From Arachis hypogaea (Eukaryota; Streptophyta; Magnoliopsida; Fabales; Fabaceae): a stretch of DNA of 64,000 nucleotides. The stretch covers positions 29,239,427 through 29,303,426 of the forward strand of contig NC_092052.1 of NCBI RefSeq assembly GCF_003086295.3. The letters run 5' to 3'. A program made the position numbers and the translations under genes. Positions 54,962 to 64,000 of this stretch are shown piece by piece (positions within the stretch are counted from its first letter, which is position 1; each line of letters opens with the position of its first letter). The notes under the pieces are model-generated. The model saw only the letters and a program-made list of their open reading frames with translations, did no database searches and had not been told where the DNA came from.

Positions 54962-57900
54962 TCAAGGGACTACCTCAGATACTGCTTGCAGGTTATCAAA
55001 AGGAAAATTATCATCTATAGGAGTAGAATCATCCTTAATATGCTCAAGGCGGCTCAAGTGGTCTGCCACTAAATTCTGATTACCACTCCTATCCTTTATT
55101 TCTAAATCAAATTCTTGTAATAGCAGTATCCAACGTATAAGCCTTGGTTTGGACTCCTTTTTAGCTAATAGATACTTTAAAGCTGCATGGTCCGAATACA
55201 CTACTACTTTACTACCAAGTAAATAAGCTCGGAATTTATCCAGAGCAAAAACAATAGCAAGAAGCTCTTTCTCAGTAGTAGTATAGTTGGACTGGACAGT
55301 GTCTAAAGTCTTAGACGCATAAGCAATAACAAAAGGATCCTTACCTTCACGCTGAGCCAGCGCTGCTCCTACTGCATGGTTGGAAGCATCGCACATGATT
55401 TCAAATGGCTGGCTCCAGTCTGGTGCTCTCACAATTGGAGCTTGAGTCAGAGCGGTCTTCAGTTTATCAAACGCTTCTTTACAATCCTCACTGAACTCGA
55501 ATTCTATATCCTTCTGTAGCAATCTGGATAAGGGAAGTGCTACCTTACTAAAGTCCTTAATAAATCTCCTGTAAAAACCTGCATGGCCAAGGAACGAACG
55601 GACTTCCCTCACAGAAGAGGGGTAAGGTAAACTAGAAATAACATTCACCTTTGCTGGGTCTACAGAAATGCCATTATTAGATACCACATGTCCTAATACA
55701 ATCCCTTGTTTTACCATAAAGTGACATTTTTCAAAATTTAATACAAGGTTTGTATTGACACATCTATCCAATACTCTAGATAATCCATCTAAGCAAAGGC
55801 TAAAAGAATCACCATAAATGCTAAAATCGTCCATAAAAACTTCCATACAGTCCTCAATAAGATCAGAGAAAAGACTCATCATGCACCTTTGGAAAGTAGC
55901 TGGTGCATTGCACAAGCCAAAGGGCATTCTCTTGTAAGCATATGTCCCAAAAGGACATGTAAAAGTGGTCTTTTCCTGATCCTCAGGAGCTATATGAATC
56001 TGGAAATAACCTGTGTAACCATCTAAAAAGTAATAATGTGATTTACCTGACAAGCGATCCAGCATTTGATCAATAAATGGAAGTGGGTAGTGATCCTTAC
56101 GGGTGGCTTGGTTGAGACGCTTGTAATCAATGCAGACTCTCCAAGCATTCTGAACTCTAGTTGCTATGAGCTCTCCATGCTCATTCTTCACTGTAGTGAC
56201 TCCAGACTTCTTGGGCACCACTTGTACTGGGCTGACCCATTCACTGTCTGAAATGGGATAGATGATCCCTGCTTCCAATAGTCTGGTCACTTTCTTTTTG
56301 ACAACTTCCAAGATAGTGGGATTTAATCTTCGTCGGGGTTGGCGGACAGGTCTTGCTCCCTCTTCTAGAAATATTCTGTGCTCACATACTTGAGGGTTGA
56401 TTCCTACTATGTCTGCCAAACTCCACCCAATTGCCTTCTTATGCCTCCTCAGCACATCCAGTAACTGCTCTTCTTGTTGAGAAGTAAGTTCCCTTGCAAT
56501 GATAACTGGAAATCTCTGCTCATCTTCAAGATAAGCATATTTGAGATGCGGAGGGAGGGGTTTCAATTCTAACTTCTGATCGTGGGCAAGCTCTGGATTA
56601 TCTGGGGCTTGTGAAAATGGCGAAGTGCCCTCATTGTCAGTTAAAAGGGTCCCCACACTTGGACCTTGTCCAGTGTGTCTCTCTTCAAACTCTTCCTTGT
56701 GAACTTCAGCTACACTTTCATCTATGACATCACACTGGAAGATAGAATGATCTTGTGGAGGGTTGTTTATGACTCCATTCAGATTGAAAATTACTATGCG
56801 GCCATCTATTTCAAAGGAATATGTTCCTGAAAATGCATCCAACTTGAATTTTGATGTCTTCAGGAATGGTCTTCCAAGTAGGATTGATGGTGGCTTATCT
56901 GAGTCATTATGGGGCATCTCCAAGATATAAAAATCAGTGGGAAATGTAAGCCCTTTAATGTTCACTAAAACATCTTCAGCAACTCCAGCCACTGTGATAA
57001 TGCTTTTATCTGCTAACATAAAACGAGCTGCCGACCTTTTTAAGGGAGGGAGCCTCAAAACATCATATATAGACAAAGGCATTATACTAACACATGCTCC
57101 TAAATCACACATGCAATCATAAATTACTACACCACCAATAGTACAACTAACTATACAAGGACCTGGATCACTACATTTTTCAGGTAATCCTCCCATTAAA
57201 GCAGATATAGAACTACCTAAAGGAATAGTTTCTAATTCATTAATTTTGTCTTTATGGATACACAAATCTTTTAGAAACTTTGCATATTTAGGTACCTGTT
57301 GAATAACATCAAAAAGATGAACAGTTACCTCAACCTTTTTGAATATTTCTACCATTTTGGGGTCGGGTTCCAGCTGCTTCCTGGGCTTCCTTGCAATTTG
57401 TGGAAATGGAATATGGGTAGTGTTTTCTGCAGTGTCTGTGCCTCTGGGTGCTTCCTCCTGTGGTTGAGCTTCTTCTTCTTCAGCGATGTCTTGTATGTCC
57501 TCTTCCTCTTCAACATCTTCTATTTCTACTACCTCTTCAGCTGAGGTGTGTTCTGGTGGGCTTGGTTCCTCCTGATTCCTCTCCTGCAGTGTGGTTCCGG
57601 ACCTTAGGGTGATGGCATTAATGCCTCCCTTTGGATTGGGTAATGGTTGAGAGGGGATTCCAGTGGAGCTTGAAGGTTGGTTACTGGGATTTTGCATTGA
57701 TCCAATCTGTGAGATAAGAGCTTGCAAAGTAGAGGTTAGACCATTCAGACTGGCATTAATACTATTCATGATGTTATTTTCCATGGTCTGTTGTCTTCGC
57801 TCAAAAGATTGTAGTAACTCTTCATTAGGAGATAAAGAGGAATGGGTAAATTGAGAGGTCTGCTGTTGATTGTTCTGTGGTCCTTGGTTTTGCCTCAGGT

Positions 57901-58228
57901 GAGGTGCTCTGTAAGGTTGATTCTGCTGCTTGTTGTTGTTATTATTCCACCTCTGATTTCCATGATTATCTCTGCCTCCTCTGTTATTGTTGTCTCTCCA
58001 ATTCTGGTTAGAATTGTCCTGCCATCCATGGTTGTTATTTCCACTTTGATTGTACCCTTGGTTGGGGCGGTCATAGAAGTTATGAGTGGATGCCACCATG
58101 TTGTCTTCTTGTTGGAGCTGCAGACATTCATCAGTGTAATGGTTATAATCAGCACAGATTCCACAAATTCTCTGTAGAACTAATTGTTGGGTTTGCTGTG
58201 GCGAAGGAGGTTGAACTTGCTGAACTTG
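54962..58228 (-). pseudogene. pol: Zinc knuckle, protease, RT and RNase H region of E5
   Basis: One open frame, continuing from gag after a TAG (58231-58229) and closed by TGA at 54964-54962; relatives usually have tryptophan at the latter. In order: CCHC knuckle CGICADYNHYTDEC (about 58160-58119), Asn/Gln-rich linker, protease MCDLGACVSIMPLS (near 57100) and LLGRPFLKTSKF, RT with WRVCIDYKRLN, MPFGLCNAPATFQ and FMDDFSIYG (near 55830), RNase H with MCDASNHAVGAALAQ and DHAALKYLL. Apart from the flanking stops the catalytic residues look intact. Confidence 0.9.
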
Positions 58229-58864
58229 CTATTGATTCAATTGCATTTGCTTCAGCAAGTTGGTCATTTCACAAATACTCTGAGTTAGAGTAGTAGTCTC
58301 TCTGCTAGAGGATACTTCTGCAACGGCTTTTGAACGGCCTTGCTTCTGTCTGTGGTTCCTAGTAGATTCAGCCAAGTCGCTGATCAATTGCCAAGCCTCA
58401 TCAGTGGTCTTGTACTTCTTCATAGACCCATTGCTAGCACTTTCCAATGTGGTCTTATCTTGGGGCCTTATGCCCTGTGTGATATAGCTAAGTAACACTA
58501 TCTTGTCAATCATGTGGTGGGGGCATGCTTCCAGAAGATTATTGAAGCGCTCCCAGTATTCAAAGAGAGTTTCATTGTCATCCTGAACAATTGTGGAAAC
58601 GTCTTTCCTCAGCTTATCAGTAACTTCAGATGGAAAGAATTTCTCCAAAAACTCTTTTTTGAGTGTATCCCAGTTGGATACATTTGCTAGAGGTTGAGTG
58701 TAGTACCACTCCCTTGCTTTTCCCTCAAGAGAAAACGGAAAAGCTTTTAGCAGAATCGAAGTTTCATCTGTACCATCTCGCCTGACAGTAGAACAGGCTG
58801 CGTGGAAATCTCTCAGGTGCTTGATAGGCTCTTGCGCAGGTAGGCCATGAAACTTGGGCATCAA
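58229..58864 (-). pseudogene. gag: Gag core of E5
   Basis: Retrotransposon gag domain: KFHGLPAQEPIKHLRDF, AFPFSLEGKAREWYY, LFEYWERFNNLL. Same frame as pol downstream, separated by the TAG at 58229, which sits among Gln codons (CAG to TAG likely). Frame differs from the N-terminal piece, so a frameshift lies near 58865-58890. Confidence 0.85.
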
Positions 58865-58881
58865 ATTTAGCAGTGCGGTCT

Positions 58882-59163
58882 TTATTTCAAAACTGTAGCT
58901 ACCGTTGGATGATGCGCTTGAAATGGTTGCATCGTAAAATCAGGAGCTCCTTCCTCCTGGATGGTAACTCTCCTAGCTGCCATGTCTTCTGCACGTAAAA
59001 CAACCGAATCAGTAGAACGGGGGTTGGTTTCTTCCTCAAGTTCACTTTTAGATCCGCCCTCAGAGCGGACTAACCGACGCTGATCTCGCCTTATTCGTGA
59101 AATAGTCCTTTCAATTTCAGGATCGAATATTAGCAAGCGCGGATCAGGAAGTGAACGCGTCAT
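58882..59163 (-). pseudogene. gag: Gag N-terminal segment of E5
   Basis: ATG at 59163 (MTRSLPDPRLL), 93 codons: basic/acidic stretch and RVTIQEEGAPDF segment, typical of the N terminus of this gag type. Ends at a frameshift before the gag core. The PBS is 92 bases upstream. Confidence 0.75.
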
Positions 59164-59255
59164 TTGACGAAAGAAACATGTAGCTCATAGTAGCAAAATA
59201 AAATAAAATGCAAATAAATAAATTCTAATTAATAACTTTAGCACTCTATTGCAAT

Positions 59256-59273
59256 TCCCCGGCAACGGCGCCA
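59256..59273 (-). other. Primer binding site, tRNA-Asp (E5)
   Basis: TCCCCGGCAACGGCGCCA on the plus strand, five bases from the 5' LTR. Confidence 0.92.
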
Positions 59274-59278
59274 AAAAT

Positions 59279-60725
59279 TGATGGGGTGCAGAAATTGGCA
59301 AATTAAAAATTGTTAAAATATTCACGTTGCAAGTATAGTTCTTAACTTGCCAGAAATCCGGTCATCAATTTAGAAAGGTGTCACAGAGAATTAAATTTTA
59401 AATTACTGGGAGTATGAATCCCAGGTCGTCTCCCAACGAGTTGCAGAAAAGTGTGCTATTTTATTAACCAGAAGTTTTCAAAGGAATGAGTTGAGTAAAC
59501 AGGAAATTCAAATTGATGAAATTAAATAATATAAATAAAAGCCTTGACTGGGAGTTGATTAGTTGGAATCTCTATTATTGTTGGAATGCTTTCAAGATTA
59601 ATTGAGAATTAATGGTTGTTCTGTTTAGTTATCCTTTACTAGGTAAAGGAAAGTCAAACAAGTTGGAATACTACGTCTATTCACGAGTTGCAACCCACTT
59701 AGTTCAAAGGGATTGGTGTTGGTGACTAGAGGGCAATCCAACAGTTAACCCAATTACAATTTCTCTTTCAATCCTTCCAACTCAAGAGTTCCTTTCAATC
59801 AACTCCCCATCAAGTGAGGGAACTACTCGCTCATTATAAATAATAAGTCCATAACATATGAAAGGGAATTAAAAGAAGACATGATAAATAGAATTCAAAT
59901 TGATTAATTAGAAAATAAAAGTAACCTTTGTATTAAATAAGCATAAAAGTATCCCAATGGTGAAATTAAACAAAGCAAAGGACATGGAAGAATAGTACCC
60001 AGTAAAGAAAACGAATTAGAATGATGGAGTCTTGATGAGGTAATAACTCTTCTCAGTGTTCCAATGCAAAGAGCGAGTAAAGATTAAAATCCCAAAACTA
60101 TGAATGTCTAGAGATAAAACCTAGAGGAGGAGTAAAACTAGATCTAAAAACTAAAACTGTGTAGAATGAATGTTGTTTCTGGTTTCTGCATGTTCTCTGG
60201 CTCTAGTCTGCTGTTCTGGGCCAAAAACTGGGTCAAAATACGGCCCGGTATTGCCCCCAGCGATTCTGCAAATTATGCAGATCGCGCATGTCACGCGATC
60301 GCGTCGCTCATGTAGACGCGTCATTCGCATTTTCCCTTTACCACACGGGAGCGTCATCCATGCGGCCGCGTCACTGCAATTTGCTCTCTTCTGCGCGGTC
60401 GCGTCGTCCATGCGGCCGCGTCACCTCTCGCTGGTTATCTCCTCAATTTCTTGTGTTCCTTCCATTTTTGCTAGCTTCCCTTTCAAATCTCCAACTCATT
60501 CATGCTCTATAAAGCCTGAAACACTTAACACACAGATCACGGTATCGAATGGAATAAAAGAGAATTAAAATGCATAATTAAAAATCTCTAGGAAGCAGTT
60601 TTCAATCATGTACTAATTCCAGGAAGGAAATATAAATGCATGCTAAATTAATGAATAAGTGGGTGAAGATCATGATAAAATCACACAATTAAACACAATA
60701 TAAACCATAAAATAGTGGTTTATCA
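59279..60725 (-). repeat. 5' LTR of E5
   Basis: 1447 bp. Array at 60280-60424, acceptor-like TTTCAG (minus) at 60521-60516, stem-loop at 59406-59424. Confidence 0.9.
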
Positions 60726-61337
60726 ATGACAGTCCCTTGAAAATGAATCAAAAGAAAAAAAAAAGAAAAAGCCAAGAATTGGCAAAGAAACAAACAATAA
60801 GGCTAGACACCAATAGCTTGGACCCTAGGACACATGCCTGTGGTGTTTTTGTACTAGGATATGCTTGGACAAGTAAGTTCTAAGGAGTATTTCAAAACTT
60901 GGCCACTTAGATCAACTGATTTAGGATTGCCAACTGAAAGTCCACAATAAAGAGCAACCTAGCTACAAAACATTTAGTAATCCAAAGAGATGCTGGGCAT
61001 CAATGATCCTAGGAAGAAAATGTGAGCCATGTGTCTGTGGTGAAGAAATGTTGAGCAAAACTAAGCCAAAGGCTGCTGCAACATTTACCACCAAGCCTTC
61101 AATAAACAATAAGCTCTAAGCAAAAATAAAGAAGGAAAACTAGCAAGGGATTAAGCAAAAAGTAAAGCATTATAGCAGCAACCTTAGTGCACCTTTGAGG
61201 AAACATATCTTAGGTAACAACAAATAATAAATGAGTTACCATTGTCTGCATAAAACCCCATGAACCAAGTTCAACTATCTGCTAAATAAGAACATGCATA
61301 CTTCTCTGTTTCATTTCATTTTTTCTTATGATTAGTG
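60726..61337 (+). other. E4 3' UTR, right part
   Basis: Begins with ATGAC and continues the UTR broken at 37909. Carries an A-rich tract (about 60751-60772) and two copies of a CATGCCTGTGGTGT/ATGTGTCTGTGGTG motif (60833, 61029). No gene. Confidence 0.65.
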
Positions 61338-61374
61338 CTTGCTTGGGGACAAGCAAGTTTTAAGTTTGGTGTTG
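61338..61374 (+). promoter_or_regulatory. Hairpin plus polypurine tract before E4 3' LTR
   Basis: CTTGCTTG-GGGA-CAAGCAAG (61338-61357), then TTTTAAGTTTGGTGTTG to 61374. First stem pair is C-G where E1/E3 have G-C. Confidence 0.75.
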
Positions 61375-63506
61375 TGATGACAAGTCATATTATGCTAGCT
61401 TTTCAAGCAATTTTCATTTGTTTCATTAAGTTTTATGCACTTTCTTGCATTGTAAGTAAGTAATTTGGAGTGGAATTACATGGTTTTGTTGAATTAATCA
61501 ACCACCCTTTAATTAATACAAATTCATGAGGTTTAAGCAAAAATTTATTGAATTATGAATGAACTTTAAACCTTGTGAATTTGGTGATACTTTGATTGGT
61601 TGTTTTGATTACTTGTAGGTGAAGAAAAAAAAAAAAAGAAAAGCGTGGCCTAAGGAGCATGCCCAAAGGAAACAAAAAGCGTAGCCAAAGGAGAAGAAAA
61701 AGCGTGGCATCATTAAGAAAGAAGGAAAGCTAGGTTGGGAGAGTGAACCGAACTTCACAAGGAAAAAGGGAGAAAGCAAGGCACAAAGCTCAGTTCACTT
61801 AGTTAACTGAGCATCAAAGAAAGCAAGGCAAGGACATAAAGCTCAGTTCACTAAGTGAGCTTTATCGGGGGTTCTCCAAAATTAATTCAAGACACAATTC
61901 CAAGGAATGAAGCCACAAGGTCTCGAACTCATGACCCAAGGGAAGCAAGGAACGCTCCTTGCAAGGAAAACAAGAAGAATTGGCCAAAAAGCCTTCTCCA
62001 AGGTTCGAACAAGGAACCTCACGCTACCAAGCTTGCAAGGGAAATAAGCCAAAATGATTTGGCAAGGATTCGAACCTGGGAGCTCCATGGAGAACAAGGA
62101 AGGAGTGCTCCACTCTTCCAAGGAAATCAACATCAATTTGCTTCCACCAAGAGTCAAACTTGGGAGCATGAAGCCCAAAGCAAAGCGCTACAATGGGGAG
62201 CTCAGTTGGCTTTCCCAACTGAGCGCTACTCTCCCCCACTCCCCACACATTGGCACGCTAGGAAGCACACCAAGGAGGGAATCAAGTGCACAATTTGACA
62301 CGGCTAGGAGGCTGGGACACGCACAATTTGACGCACCAAGGCAAGACATAGAGCTCAATTCAATTTTCCAACTGAGCTCTAGTGAAGTGCAACACGGACA
62401 AGGGGCTGGCGCACAAATTGGGCAAGCAAAAGACAAGTTTGGGCGCTCAGTTTGGTTTTCCAACTGAGCCGTGCCCTGGGAGTGCACCATGACTCAATTT
62501 TGAGTCCAAAAATGAAATAAATCCAATTCTTCACAAAATTAAAAAGCCCACTCTAAATTCTAAAATCCAAAAATAGGAAGTGTATAAATAGAAGGTAGTT
62601 TGAGTTAGAGAAAACCTTCTTTTTCATTTTTTTAACTTTTTGCTTACTTTTGAATTTTGAATTTTTGCTAGCTTTGGGAACTTGGAAATTGGGAAGGAGA
62701 ATTGATCTCTCTTCTTCTTTGTTCTTGTTCCTGCATTTTCTACTCTTTGTTTGGAATTTTGGGTGGAGAATTGAAGAAATTCTATTTCAATCTCACCTTA
62801 AATTTTCTTTCTGTTTATTTTACTGCATAATTAAAGAAATTGTGATTTGGATCTACGTTTCTCTACTGTCTTCATCTTTGCTTCTTCTGCAAGCTGTCTC
62901 TTATTTTTCTTCAATCATTCTCTTGTTGGATCAAGGAAGGACTTGAGATCTAGACTTGTTTTCTAGTCTCCTTCGCCCTGAGATCTCCAACTTCCATTTT
63001 GCTATTACAATTTAACTGCATTTTGTTTCCTGTTTAGTTTCTGAAGAAATTCTTCATTTCCTGTTTAGATCTGCTACATCTAAATTCACTTTCTACTGCT
63101 TTATTAATTGCTTGTTTAATTTCTGCAAATTCCAGTGCCCAAGCCCTTTTGCAATTCAAGCCATTTACGTTTCTTGCAATTTAAGTTTCAGTTATTTACA
63201 TTTCTTGCAATCTAAGTTTCTGCAATTTACATTACTTGCACTTTAAGATTCAGTTCTTTTAATTCTTTTGCACTTTAATTTCTTGTCAATTATCCCTCTC
63301 CCTTTAAATTTCATGCAATTTAGCTTCTGTTGGATACAAATCACTCAAATCAACACTTATTTTCTTGACTAAATCAATCACCTAATTAAAATTGCTCAAT
63401 CCTTCAATCCATGTGGGATCGACCTCACTCATGTGAGTTATTATTACTTGATGTGACCCAGTACACTTGCCGGTGAGTTTTGTGTTGGATCGTTTTCCAC
63501 ACATCA
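61375..63506 (+). repeat. 3' LTR of E4
   Basis: 2132 bp, close to the 5' LTR. TATA box at 62583-62591, stem-loop CTCAC-TCAT-GTGAG at 63424-63437. Followed by ACATA. Confidence 0.92.
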
Positions 63507-63723
63507 ACATACATACACACACACACATAGATAATAAGAGTAGAGGGTCAAGGATACAAAATATTCAAGCTCCAAGTTCAACCTGCAAAACTAAGGCTGA
63601 ATTGGAGAATACATATATGTATATATACAAACCAAGTCCCAAAATACTCAAAAAAGAATCCTAGTTCTCCATATAACCTTAATGAGGCACAAGAGCTAAA
63701 CAGAATAAGGAGAAGTCTGCACA

Positions 63724-63777
<54 letters not shown>

Positions 63778-64000
63778 AGTAATCCCAAAAGGTAAAGTCC
63801 CAACTCCGCTGTGACAAGAACTCTAGATGCCTAACGAAGTGCCTCTTGACCTGCATTTGACAAATACAAATATCCATATGGAATGAGAACCGGGGGTTCT
63901 TAGCATGGTAAAGGTGCCACATACATATGATATAAGGTCCCAAGAAAGCCAAGGCAATCCTACAACTTTGACACTCATATTATAAAATTTAACGAATTAA
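63507..64000. other. Flank of E4: older LTR-like sequence
   Basis: No ORF. (CA)n-like run at 63513-63526 and (AT)n at about 63736-63772. GAGAACCGGGGGTTCT near 63885 parallels 22203-22225, suggesting the same old LTR-retrotransposon family on both sides of the window middle. Confidence 0.4.

Overview
The window is repeat-filled plant nuclear DNA: AT-rich, with no bacterial-type genes and almost entirely nested Ty3/gypsy LTR retrotransposons of the Athila-like (chromodomain-free, tRNA-Asp-primed) kind. The LTR beginning TGATGAGCGG resembles, from memory, the peanut (Arachis) FIDEL/Feral pair, so a legume, probably Arachis, is my best guess; I could not check this by search. No intact host gene was recognised.

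Left nest (1-21473): an old element ('outer', + strand; 3' UTR in pieces 8142-9059 and 19187-20015, 3' LTR 20016-21473) was hit twice. E1 (1-8141, 5' end outside the window) is a FIDEL/Feral-type element with an intact gag-protease ORF and an intact second ORF (ORF2) but no reverse transcriptase or integrase. E2 (9060-19186, target duplication ATGCT) carries a gag-derived acidic ORF and a broken ORF2, and also lacks pol.

Middle (21474-29523): degenerate LTR-like sequence, a 762-bp hAT-like element with an 8-bp target duplication (26082-26843) and one GC-richer stretch that may be a host-gene fragment.

Right nest (29524-63506): E4 (+, duplication ACATA) contains E5 (- strand, 37910-60725, duplication ATGAC), which contains E3 (+, 42538-52498, duplication TAGAA). 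E5 is the only element with protease, RT, RNase H and integrase; it carries two nonsense changes and one frameshift. E3 is a damaged sister of E1. E4 is a gag-protease element that still carries an integrase C-terminal tail, so it probably arose by internal deletion of pol.

How the parts relate: all four visible primer binding sites match tRNA-Asp, all elements share the order gag(-pol), paired hairpins, GC-palindrome array or leader, ORF2, polypurine tract, LTR, and most lack pol, so they would need enzymes from relatives such as E5. The most interesting signal is a set of short stem-loops kept at fixed positions across families whose stems change in compensating fashion while loops stay the same: one in the LTR downstream part, a pair just after gag/pol, and one directly before the polypurine tract, the last duplicated next to ORF2. 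Each family also has its own array of GC-rich palindromes upstream of the LTR TATA box and, in E1, E2, E3 and E5, again upstream of ORF2.
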